Shown here in pieces: positions 1 to 10,520 of a DNA stretch of 64,000 bases. The notes under the pieces are model-generated. The model ran no database searches, had not been told where the DNA came from, and saw nothing but the letters and a program-made list of their open reading frames with translations. How positions within the stretch are numbered: the first letter of the stretch is position 1; each line of letters starts with the position of its first letter. This DNA comes from Umbilicaria muhlenbergii. Taxonomy: Eukaryota > Ascomycota > Lecanoromycetes > Umbilicariales > Umbilicariaceae. The DNA lies in NCBI GenBank assembly GCA_000611775.1, contig KK106984.1, forward strand, positions 650,364 to 714,363, in the 5' to 3' direction. Made by a program: the position numbers and the translations under genes.

Positions 1-652
1 GTGAAATGAGTTGTTTGCAATCAACAGTTTTAATGACAGAGTTAAGCTGTTTCACAGTTATATCATAATCATTATAAGTAAATGTTTTGTCATCACTTCT
101 TCAGCATTTTTTTTAAAGTTTAAGATCTTTAATCTCAATCATTCTTCCTGCCTCTGTGAGTAACTGCCTCACAATAAAGGCATATCTGAGTGAGAATATA
201 TTCACAAGAGTGATTAACTTTCTTTGAAGTGTTGAGAGTAATTTCTTCATGATTTCACTTACCTCTTTAACATCTCTGTAGTCTGATCACCTTAATGATA
301 TGTCAGCTGAGTTGATCTTTTCAGACTGATGCAGAATATTGAAATTAAAAGCAATGAGCTTCATTACTCATCATGCTTGCCTGTCATTCAATTCCTTCAT
401 ATTCATAAATCCTCATAAATTATTATGATCAGTCAATACCTTTATGATATGACAACTGCCTTCAAGGTAGTATTGTCAGTGTTTAAATATCATAATGATG
501 ACAAGAAGCTCTTGATCATGAGTTTCATATTAAATCTCTGAAGAAGACAGCTTTCTTAATTAAAACACAACTGAATATCACTCTTCATTATTCAACAGCT
601 GAGACAGGATGTCACTGAGTTTAATGATTAACACATCAATTTTCACCTGTAT

Positions 653-2450
653 TCATAACTTTAAGTCAAAGTGAATCAGGATGAGTGCTGTCATAAAAGT
701 CTCATGAAGATGATTAAACATCATCTTTGCATCACTTGAGAATTTAAAAGGCTTAAACTTCTTTTCATCCTTGCTACCTTTCATAAGATTTGTCAAGGGG
801 GCTGCAACTTGTGAATAACACTTAATGAAGCATCTATAAAAGTTTGCAAAGCTCAAGAAGACTTATACTTCTTGAAAAGTTCTTAATATTGATCAGTTTT
901 GTATGATGTTCACTCATCATAAGTTCATTGATACACCTTCAGTGATGATAATAAACTCTAGAAATTTCATCTTGATAATGAAGAATTCACACTTCTTAAG
1001 GTTTATGTAAAGTTGAAATAAATGAAGTCAGTTTAACACCTACTTAACATGCTTTCAGTGTTGCACTCATGATTTTAAATATATAAGGATGTCATTTAAA
1101 TAAACAATATCTGCAACTTGGCAGCCCGCTCAAAAATAAGATTTTAGTTAATAGTACTTTATGCGCTCAAAGCACTCTCTGAGCAGTAAATGAGCTCATA
1201 CAAATCTTACACTTTAAATAACTATTATACCTTCATGAATAATAAAAAACTTTTTTTGAAAAGTTTTAGATCTCTTTATTCTGTACACTTTACAAACTAA
1301 AGATTTCTTCATAAGTTTTAATTTGCAATAGTTATGAATTAAAAAACTTTTAACTAATTATAAATATATTAGCATATTAAATAACTATTGCGCTTTTATA
1401 CTTATAATATAACTTTCAGTTTATAAGTTGTAGAGAATAAGCTGTTTAAGAGTTTTCTTATACAAAGTTTCTTTTTATGTGTTGTTGTTGTTGAGTTATT
1501 CAAAAAGTCATTAAAAGTCTATTTATTAATATTGTGATTTTCATCACTGAAAGTTTAAAATCAATGTAACTTTTTAACAACAACAGTTATAAAAAAACTT
1601 TAAGTTATAGAACTGTTTAATAGCTTCTTCTCTACAACTTATAAACTAAAAGTTATATCATAAGTATAAAAGCGCAATAGTTATTCAATATGCTAATATA
1701 CTTATAATTAGTTAAAAGTTTTTTAATTCATAACTATTGCAAATTAAAACTTATGAAGAAATCATTAGTTTGTAAAGTTTTACTTATTATAAGTTTTACT
1801 GTTATTATAACACTGTGTGTGTACTTGTTTAAACAATTGTTTTAATAATTATTTTTTTATCACAAAATTTTGATGTTCTGCTCAAGATTTAAGGTTGAGC
1901 TCAAAGTGCTCAGAGGATGCTAAGAGCGGCTGTTAGCTGAGATATGAGATCAGAAGCTCAGAGCGCTCAAAGTGCTAAAAATTAACTCAGAGCTAACTTG
2001 CTAAATTGCTGATGAACACAAAAAACATTTATAAACCTCATTAATGCTCAGTTGATGTAAGCTTGAAACATAACTGAAGCATTGATTAATCTGAAAGGCA
2101 TGATCATATACTTAAAGTGATTGTAATGCATGCAGAATGTCATCTTTCACTCATTATTCTTTTTTATGCAGATATGATAATAAGCATTCTTTAAATTTAA
2201 CTTCATAAATAGCTTGACTTCATTAAGCTGATTCAATATTTCACTTATAAGAGGTAGCAGGTGTTTATTCTTAATGATCACTTTATTTAAATCATGATAA
2301 TTAACACATAATCACAGCCTTTCATCTTTTTTTAAAACAAAAAGAATGAATGCTTCTGCAGAGCTCATGAAATGATGAATTCAACCTTTTGTTAAAGTGT
2401 CATTCAGGTATTCTCATAACACTCTTAACTCAGTATTGAAGAGATTATAC
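653..2450 (-). pseudogene. reverse transcriptase/RNase H region of element A, split by a fold-back insert
   Basis: RT fingers and palm are at about 2,450-2,015 (LCVNYHDLNK, then a LNLKNAYYHI block, then MPFRLINASVMFQAYIN). The catalytic YLNDILIY block (usual YLDDILIY, first Asp changed to Asn) lies at about 1,107-1,050, on the far side of the inserted fold-back element. The RT thumb/RNase H junction is the open 67-codon stretch 856-653 (FANFYRCFIK ... VAAPLTNLMKG). RNase H continues to the window edge. All are family hallmarks of Ty3 pol. Frameshifts and TGA stops make it a pseudogene. Confidence 0.75.
1108..2014 (+). mobile_element. fold-back/MITE-like element, copy 1
   Basis: This 907-bp insert sits in the RT of element A. 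It starts TATCTGCAACTTGGCAG (CATC in other copies) and ends GCTAAATTGCTGATG, giving an imperfect inverted terminus of about 15 bp. Inside, two long arms (about 1,210-1,440 and 1,620-1,790) are inverted copies of one another around a loop with a GTTGTTGTTG stretch, so the strand can fold into a long hairpin. No coding capacity. It retains CpG sites (gcgc) although its host sequence has nearly none. Flanks read acaa / aaca, so the target duplication is not clear in this copy. Confidence 0.8.
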
Positions 2451-3199
2451 AAAGGGTCATAAGATGAATCTGTGTCATTTAAGTCAATTGCATGATCACT
2501 GATCTTGTGAAATGAAAGAAGGTCAGCATTCTCTGTTAAAAACACATTTACATAATCAGCATATTCCTCAGGTAAAGCTTATGATATATCAGCACTTTGT
2601 ATGCACACCTTTGATGCAGTATCATCAGTCAGACTGACTCATATCATGATGTAAACAGCAGAGTGATCTTGAATCTCTTTTACAAATTCATTTAATGACT
2701 GTAACTTGATAGACTGCTCTTTAATGTTGAAACATCACACTTTTGTTTCACAGTTGATTCACACATGCTCAGTCTTTAATGTGAGAAGTTCAAGAATAAG
2801 GGGTGATCCTGACTTATTTAAAGCATAAAATATATATTCACATTCATGAGACTGTCCTCAACTGTCAGTAAGCTGATAACACACATGATAAGCATCAAAG
2901 CAGTAAGCCTTCTGATCATTTAAGAATTAAGATTGAGGTAATAAGCTTTTCATATGAATCAATTGATGCTTAATAATGAAGTGTTGTGAAATCACATTGA
3001 CTTCAGCTTTCATGTTCAATAAGGTTTGCATGAGTATGATATCATCATTGTGAAGAACTTGTTCATCAACAATTAAACTGAACTCTGAGATTACTTTTGT
3101 TCAGTGCTTCAGTGACATGAAGCCTTTATTGAAGTGTTTCTGTTTTTTGATGCTGAAACAGCTGCAACTGAAGTCTTATTTAAGTCTGAGTTCTTCACA

Positions 3200-4283
3200 G
3201 ATTGTGAATAATTAGGAGAATAATGTCTCTTCTGATTACAATTTCAACAAGTCACATATGACAAGTTTTTTATTTCAGAAGTTTTCATTGATTTGTTTTC
3301 ATGTTTATTATCTCACTTGCTCTTCTTTTTACTCTTATCAGGCTTGTGTTCTTTATTCTCAGCAGACTTCAATGATGATTCAAGTTTATAACTGAAGGTA
3401 ACTGTCATATTAGGATTTGCTTTCAATTTCATAATGTTTTTCAATTGTAAGTTATTCTTCAGGTGTGCAGTCAAGATGATGATTTTCTTTTAAGTTGTGA
3501 GTAAGTCCTGATAATTCATCAAGGCTGCATGAATCTCAGACTTCAATTTTGTGAAAAAGTGAGTCCTCATGTGCTCTTCACTGTAAGGAGATAACTGAGC
3601 TTTCAAGATGTTTAAATAATTATTAAAAGCTTGAACTGATTAATGAGGTAATTGAACAGCATCATTATACAACTGAGTGATGTGAAGCTGATGATTCACA
3701 GGGTTCTTAATAATGTTGAGCAGAAATTTCATAAAATCATCTCAGGTAATAATGAAATAATCTTTAATCTCATCATTTCACAGTCATGCCTCCTTTGATT
3801 CACTCTTTAAATATTACATGACATAAATCACTTTATTCTCTTCATGAGGGAAATCAGCTGAGTTAAAATGAAAGGTATTTTTTACATTTCATATTTAATT
3901 CAGGTGCTCTTTCATGTTCTTGTTATGATATAACAGTAACTTCTTTGCCTGAATTCTTGATCATACATTTCATATTAACAATGTTTTATCAGCGCTGTGC
4001 TTGCTCATTACAGACTCAGTATTCATCAAGTTGAGGAATTTATCAGCTGAGGTATCAACATAAGTGATAGAATCTTTAAGTAGGTTGATTTTTAATATTA
4101 AAACTTTTATTCAAAGCTGTTGTAACTTTTGTTGTTTTAAAAGTTCATCTTGCTGTCATCTCACTTGCATGATTTCATCATTAATGTTGTGCATCATTTC
4201 ACCTGAGAATTCTTCACTCATGAGGTTCACTTCACTGATGTCAAAGGAAATGAATGATGTTTCATGATTATTTTGTTGATTCT
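3200..4283 (-). pseudogene. gag of element A with zinc knuckle
   Basis: Minus-strand capsid-like gag. It starts at a Met near 4,283 and shows a capsid core with residues such as FHFNSADFP and FMKFLLNI, typical of fungal Ty3 gag, when TGA is read as the lost Trp. Near 3,250-3,205 there is a zinc knuckle of the form CxNCxQKRHYSxNY, in which the last Cys has become Tyr by a G-to-A change. Gag would form the virus-like particle and bind RNA. The reading frame has multiple stops and is a relic. The N-terminal start is a guess. Confidence 0.6.
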
Positions 4284-4310
4284 TCATCATCATGTCTCAT
4301 TCTGCTTCAG

Positions 4311-5129
4311 AAGTTTAATGTAGTTGATTTCAAGTTTACATCTTATTTCAGGTCATCACTCTTTAAAAGGTAAAATTATTAAAACTGTAAGATTATAACA
4401 TTCCTTATTAGAAAGAGAAGTATAATTGAGGTTTATGACAGCATGAAATATAAATGTATAAAGATTATATGATTCTAATTATATAAAATTAATAATTAAG
4501 GAATGAAGGTGAGATTAAGCAGTGCAGAGTTTTCATATGACTTATTAACACTGTTAAGTCACTTGTAGAGTGCATGCTTTACATGAGTCTGAGATTGTCA
4601 TTAACCTGTGATAATGTTTTACTGTCAGCTGTTCATGAGCTTCTTGAATTAATCATTATCATAATTTATTTTGATTCAGATTATTATTAATACCTGAGAC
4701 TCATACATGTTTTTAATAAAGCAGTCAGCCTTTGTTTTCAGTGCAGTCATTGAGAAAAATCTTTATTGAATGTTTTATCTTAATTCATAATAAGTTTAAA
4801 ATTCTCTGACAGAAGTTGTCTGCTTTCATATAATAAATAATTAACTCATTTAAAGTCTCATTTGAGACCTGTTCAGCTGATTTATTTAAAGCTGATTTAT
4901 TTAAAGCTGATTTATTTAAAGCTGATTTATTTAAAGCTGATTTATTTAAAGCTGATTTATTTAAAGCTGATTTATTTAAAGCTGATTTATTTAAAGCTGA
5001 TTCATTTAAAGCTGATTCATTTAAAGCTGATTTATTCAGAAACTGTTCAGCTGATTTTAAAAAATAAGAAGCTTTTTCTTTTTGTTTAATAATAATGCAT
5101 GAGTTTAAGCAGCAGCTCAGTAGCATGAT
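4311..5129. other. AT-rich spacer between elements A and B
   Basis: No recognisable gene. It probably contains the lost 5' LTR of A and the 3' end of B, but I could not pair any LTR. The only structured part is the 15-bp minisatellite listed separately. Confidence 0.5.
4876..5040. repeat. 15-bp minisatellite, 11 units
   Basis: Eleven tandem units of gctgatttatttaaa. Eight are identical, units 9 and 10 carry one t-to-c change, and the last is diverged. Because the unit is a multiple of three, both strands stay open: the minus strand (ORF 5,126-4,785, 113 codons) reads the pentapeptide SALNK over and over and the plus strand reads LIYLK. I see no reason to call either a gene. Near-identity of the units shows that expansion or homogenisation happened after the surrounding sequence decayed. 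Confidence 0.95.
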
Positions 5130-5869
5130 TTAAAATTAATATTATAATTACTCATCATTTTCATTCTTCTTTAATTGATCATCTGAGTGTTTAATGAGTG
5201 CATTCACCTTTTCATTTTCTTTGCCTGTTCAGTAGGTGATCATAAAGTTGAATTATAAGAAGAATTCAGCTCATTTGACTTATCTGTGAATCAGTTTCTT
5301 AATTATTATAAAGTACTTCAGGACTTTATGATTTGTTAAAATTTAAATTGAATCCTTTGTTCTTGTTAATTCAGCACGTCATTCCTTTAAACTTTAAATG
5401 ATGATCAACAATTCTTTGTTATAAATCTTATAATTACATTCAGCTGATATGAGTTTCTTAAAGAAAAATGTTATTGAATGCATTAATTTTTAATCATCTT
5501 TCTGAGATAGTACTCCTGTGAATATCAGATCAGATGAGTCACATTTAAAATGATATGTTTAAGTTCAGTTGAAGTGTTGTAATATTGACATGTTAATCAG
5601 TCAGTTCTTTAATTTATTAAACACTTGAAGACACTGTTTAATTTACATATTAAAATATGTTCTTGCCTGTTAATCTGATTAAAAGTTTTGTGATTTTAGA
5701 ATATCCCTTTATGAATCATTAATAAAAGTTACAAAAACTTAAGAATGCTTGCAGTTATTTTAAGTTAATCAGTACTTCTTAAGTTTTAATGATTATGATC
5801 TTTTCAGGATTCACTCAGATGTCATGACATCTTATGATCAGTTTTAAATATTAAGTTTCAGTCTTATGA

Positions 5870-6768
5870 AACTTGCACTTCTTGATTTCAACTTATAATT
5901 TTGCCTTCCTCAGTCATTTTAAAACAGTTTGAACATGAGTTTAATGTTTAAACAGAGACTCTGAATAGATCAGAATATTATTTAAGTATATTATATAATA
6001 AATGTTTAATAAATTGAATAATACATCATTAATAAAATGCTGAAAGGTAACTGATTTGTTAATAAGTTTAAGAGGCAAGACCTTATATTTATAAAAATCA
6101 TACCTTGTTTGAAAGATTATCAGATCTTCAGAATCAAGATTCATTCATATGCAGTGAAATGCTTGTTGTATATTAATCTTGATGAAGTATTTTGTCTTTA
6201 AAATCTGAGTCAGGGTTTCCTTAATTAAAGATAATAAGTATCAGTCTTTCTTCATAATTGAATTCAGCTTTCAGTAGTTAATGCACAATCATAAAAACTC
6301 ATCTTTCTTTCATATAAACAGAATCAGTGAGGCTACTGATGATTGACTGACTTTAATGAAATTTTTTTGCAAGTTGTCTTTTATGTAATTCTTCATCACT
6401 ATCAGTTCTTCATGTGATATATTGTAGAAGAGTGTGTATCTGAGCTTTAACTCACCTTTTAAGACAATTCTGTAATCATAAAGTTGATGTGAAGAGAGTT
6501 CATTTACAGCCTTTTTAAAAAAGACATCAATCAAGTCATGATATTTAAAAAAAAGAATCATCTTGATATTTAATTCACTTAATTTTAATTTAAAGTTTAA
6601 TACTTTCTTAATCTGTTGAATAAAGATAACAAAGATCTCATTGCCTTTTTTTATATTTAATATAAACAGTGCTGCATCAATCATCTTGATATTAACTGCA
6701 TGTGAAGGATTATTACTTTTTGATGCAGAAGCTGATTCAGGATCTACTTTTATAATGAATTTCTTCAA
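5870..6768 (-). pseudogene. protease-RT linker and reverse transcriptase of element B
   Basis: An open 152-codon stretch (6,768-6,310) carries the Ty3 linker and RT start: FFKYHDLIDVFFKK, then YDYRIVLKGELKLRYTLFYN and a YIKDNLQKNFIKVSQSS block ending ASLILFI. RT palm follows at 6,144-5,941 with LKLINKSVTFQHFIN and YLNNILIYSE; the usual YLDDILIYSE has lost its first two catalytic Asp by D-to-N changes, so it would be inactive. Downstream towards 5,130 lies badly decayed RNase H. The element resembles D at the right end of the window in this region. Confidence 0.75.
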
Positions 6769-6944
6769 GATCTGATAAGTTTTCAGTGATTCAGTTCAGT
6801 CATTTAATTTAAGTTTAATTATTCAGTTTATTTATTTATTCAGTGTTCAGTTCTGCAGTTCAGTTCATTTGTTTAGTTTAATTCATTCATTCAGTTTTAT
6901 TCAGTTGTTCAGTGAGAAAATCACTACTTGATTTATAAAATTAT

Positions 6945-8733
6945 TGTTGAACATGTTCTGTTTATTAAATGTAAGAAGGTTGAATTTTTTTAATGATGTA
7001 AAAGCCTGTTAAATATGATTTAAACTACATTAATCCTAGTTAAGTCATAATATGATCATAGAAATCATGATATGATCATAACATTTTACTGATAATGAAG
7101 AAAAGTCATCACTTTAATGAGTGATGCATTATTAAAGTACTTTCTACTCAATGCCTTTTGCAGCACTAGCAGCAAATTGTGATGAATATTAAACAAGTAG
7201 AGGTGAAAGCTGCTGAGATTAAAAAGCTGACAGAGGCTGCACAGCAAATAAAAACTTAACAGCAGGTGAAGACAGAACAGTAAGTGAAAACTGAACAGTA
7301 AACATAAGTTTAACAGTAAGTGATTGCAGTAAACATTAAATAAATAAAAAGTCTCTTCTTTGAGCTTCTTGAAGTCTCACTCATTTGAAGGCTCATTCAG
7401 TGACTCATTCAGTGACTCATTCAGTGACTTGTTTAATGACATATTCAGAGGCTCATTCTTCTTTGCTGTGTTCTTCTTATGTAGAGTGTGCTTCAACTGT
7501 GATAAGATCATAATCAGGCTCATGAGTTTCAGCTGTTATAACAGAGTCATGATCATGCTCAGTAAAGTGATTCATTTAAAGTAGGTTGAGTGCTTCACTT
7601 GATTAAAAACTATAAAGCACCTCATTCAGAGTTGTGAGCAGAGGCTGCACAGCAGACAGAGACTGTGAAGATCACAGAGCAGTTAAAGTAAAAATGACTG
7701 TTTAAAATATGAAAGCTGTAAGTTCAGCTTGTTGCTCATTAATGAAGCTTCAATTTAATGATAACTGCTTATAATCCCTTCCTTGATTATTACCTGACAT
7801 CATAGAAAGAGAAGGCTGAGAGAATGTTTAATAAAAAAAAAAGTTCAAATTTCATTTTGTTTTAAATGTGATTAAACCTTGAGTTCTGCTCACTAAAGGA
7901 GAGAATCAGATGATTGTAATAAATTAATTTAAATCTTGCTGAAGCTTGAAAAAGTCAGTTGCTCACTTCTTTAATCAGATGATAAACTCTTTAAACTTCA
8001 ATTGAGTTCAACAGCTTGATTGAACTGTTGTTTGAAGATATTGAGCAACAGTTTGCTTCTGAGAGGTGAAAATTTCTTGAGTTCAGAAATGCTCAGAGTC
8101 AATGAAGTTTTAAACTTGATAAGCAAGACTTATCATTGAGTCATCTGCTGAAGCTGTAGAAGCCTGCCGGCTCAAGGAAGAAGATGAAGAAGTTAATTTA
8201 ATTATGAAAGAATTATGAACTGAAGCAGAAGCTCTCAGTTATCAATAACTTTAATTTAATAAAAAGTTTAATGATTTGAGAGACTTGTTATTTCTAGAAA
8301 GAAGAAGTCAAGCTGACTGTGATGTTAATACAGATCATTCAATTGCTGATATAAATCATTCAATTCAACAAGAGGCTCAATGACTCAAGAAGCTTATCAT
8401 ATAATTAGCAGTTAATGAGAGATGATAAAACTTAAAGTGAAATGACTTTAAGCTGATCAACAGTGATGTCATGATTTGTTCAAGAAAGAACTGATGCTTA
8501 TAACAAGCTGATTAACTCACTCATATTAAATGATACAAGGAGGCCTGATTTAATCAAGTAATTTATAATGCTTAAATTAATGTTATTATCAAATTGTTGA
8601 ACATGTTCTGTTTATTAAATGTAAGAAAGTTGAATTCTTCTAATGATGTAAAAGCTTATTAAATATGATTTAAATTATATTAATTCTAATTAAGTCATAG
8701 TATAATCATAAAAATCATGATATGATCATAACA
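6945..8733 (+). mobile_element. short non-autonomous LTR element with 139-bp LTRs
   Basis: Two direct repeats of equal length, 6,945-7,083 and 8,595-8,733 (139 bp each), start TGTTGAACATG and end GATCATAACA, i.e. TG...CA. The 1.5-kb interior has no pol. Its plus strand reads as a gag-like, Gln/Glu-rich coiled protein at about 7,150-8,450 (for example FNSLIELLFEDIEQQFASER near 8,010-8,080). This fits a LARD/TRIM-type element mobilised in trans. It inserted in opposite orientation to element B. Flanking pentamers attat/gttga do not match, so no target duplication can be claimed. Confidence 0.7.
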
Positions 8734-10520
8734 GTTGATTGAAATCTGAGTGTGATTTATTTAAGAAAGTCTCAGTATAATGTTAAAATTTTTCATGTTT
8801 ATAATCATCATGAGGATGAGTCACTGAGAATGATTGTAAATCTTTATAATTAAATAAATCATGTATATAACTCATCTCACTGTCTTCTTCTGAAAATCAT
8901 GTAAAGTTCAAGGCTTTAACAATGATACTGCTTTAATTTCAGATCATTCAATCAGAGTCTTTATCAAGTTAACATTAAATAATGCATATTCAATTGACTT
9001 AATATTAAGTAAGACCTTGACTCATAACTTGACTTCATTCAGAGTGAGCTTGCAATTCACTTCAAATGATGTTTAGGTGAACAGCATGTCTTTATTAATT
9101 ATTAACACTGATATCATAAGAGGATTATCATCATTTTTTATCATGATTTTAATAAAAGAACGCCTTTTCCTGAATTTAATTTAAAATCAAAATCAAAGTT
9201 GAATATGATTTATTGTACATGTTTTAATGCTGAAGTCTCTTTCTTTTTGTCTTTATTTGAACAGTTTAAGGCAAGGTGTTTTTATTCATTATATTTAAAA
9301 CATCATCTTTTTTTTATTTATTGTTCTTTAGTGGCGTCTGAGTGTGACATTCAGTTCAGTGTTCAGGGAACTGACTCAGTGATCATTTAAATAATTGATT
9401 TTAAGATTTTAATGAAATGTTCAGTCCTTGTATGAGTTTAACTTGTGAAGAAGAATGTCTGATTCAGTTTAATGATCTTCTTTACATCAAGCAGTCATAA
9501 AGTCTGATTGATTCATTAACAGCATTTAATAAGTTTGTAAAGATCTTCAGATCTGTCATCATCAGTGTTTAATTATTATTAAATGACACTGTTCACCTTG
9601 TTCAGAAGTTCTTCTATTCAGTATAAATTAAAAAACTCATTCAGTTCAGTAACATATCATTGAAAATTAACTCAGAAGAATGAAAAGTCTTTAAATTCTT
9701 AATAAAGCTTATGAAATTCATCAATGATGATACATTTTTGATCTGAGTCTTCATAGATTTAGGTTAAATGTTTTAACAGTTTAATAACATTTAAATAAGC
9801 TGTTCAGGATGTTGAATTCATTTGAAATTTTATATGTTTAACAGAGTCACCTTCAACTCTTGTTTTCATGTATATTATTTTCATCTGTTCAGTGAGGTAT
9901 TATTCATTTATTATTAGTAAGTAGTTTCTGATCTTTACTACTCATTCATCATATTTCAAATGATCACTGAAGAACATCAGCAGATCAAGGAACTTTAATA
10001 ATTTAAATAATTTTTTAACTGTGAGTTGAGGAAAATCAAGTCAAGGAGTGCTTGTGATTATGATTCTTCATTTAAGATATATTATCACATCAGCTTATTC
10101 AGTAACTTTTTTCTTCAATTTTTTCTTCATATTTTTCATTTCTTTATAATCTGCTTGAAGTTCTTTATGTGCCTTTATAATAATGTCAATTTCACTCAAA
10201 GACTGCTCATGATTAATGATTAATTATTAAAGAGCAGTCATTGCTTCAGAGAAGTGTTTTTATAAAAGGTTGATTAAAATCTCTGCAGTCAAAGCTGTTA
10301 AAATCTGATTAATTAAGTTTTCATTTAAAGTGAACTGTTCATCATTCACAGAAATTAACAAAGACTCTTTAATTTATGAATAAATTACATTATCAGTTTC
10401 TTTAATTATCATGATTAATTTCTGATTTTGATTTTAATTATAATTTTAATTTTAATTCTGATTTTAATTTTGATTCAATTTCAATCTGATTCAGAATTCA
10501 TTCAGGATGCCTCATGACAA
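8734..10520 (-). pseudogene. gag and aspartic-protease region of element B
   Basis: On the minus strand, about 10,200-9,450 reads as a Ty3 gag capsid (RNYLLINK near the start, then QMKIIYMKTRVEG and HIKFQMN, with an EFHKLYxEFKDFSFF block), with many TGA codons where Trp or Arg is expected. About 8,990-8,734 reads as the aspartic-protease region (TLHDFQKKTV, VIYMIYLIIKIYNH). The protease continues into the linker beyond the inserted element. A run of ttttaatt repeats at 10,440-10,480 marks the N-terminal end. No intact frame remains. Confidence 0.55.

Larger units (their letters stand above)
1..4310 (-). mobile_element. Ty3/gypsy retroelement A, decayed, truncated by window edge
   Basis: Read on the minus strand this stretch gives, in order, a gag (about 4,283 to 3,200), a zinc knuckle, a protease/linker region, reverse transcriptase and the start of RNase H, so it is a Ty3-type element whose 3' end lies left of the window. 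The frame is broken by many TGA codons and some other stops. A fold-back element (1,108-2,014) interrupts the RT just before the YLDDIL-type catalytic motif. No LTR was found for it; its 5' LTR would be expected near 4,310-4,780. It is surely non-functional. Ty3 assignment rests on motif order and is firm; the exact family is not known. Confidence 0.8.
5130..10520 (-). mobile_element. Ty3/gypsy retroelement B, split by a short LTR element
   Basis: Read on the minus strand, gag (about 10,500-9,000) and protease (about 8,990-8,734) are followed, beyond an inserted LTR element (6,945-8,733), by the protease-RT linker, RT and part of RNase H (6,768 to about 5,130). The order fits one Ty3 element opened by the insertion. 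Integrase and LTRs were not found, so the 3' part is missing or unreadable. Short ATTCAGTTCAGT-like low-complexity runs lie at 6,784-6,925 and 10,690-10,790. Confidence 0.65.

Noticed and set aside
4064-4267. Cys-rich 67-codon plus-strand frame
   Set aside because: Antisense to the gag of element A; Cys content comes from the complement of Gln/Lys/Thr-rich codons, with no zinc spacing.
4876-5040. CRISPR-like array
   Set aside because: Direct 15-bp units without spacers in fungal DNA; a minisatellite.
9199-10223. Short plus-strand frames (9,199-9,390 and 10,026-10,223)
   Set aside because: Antisense shadows of the element B gag, hydrophobic low-complexity sequence without motif.
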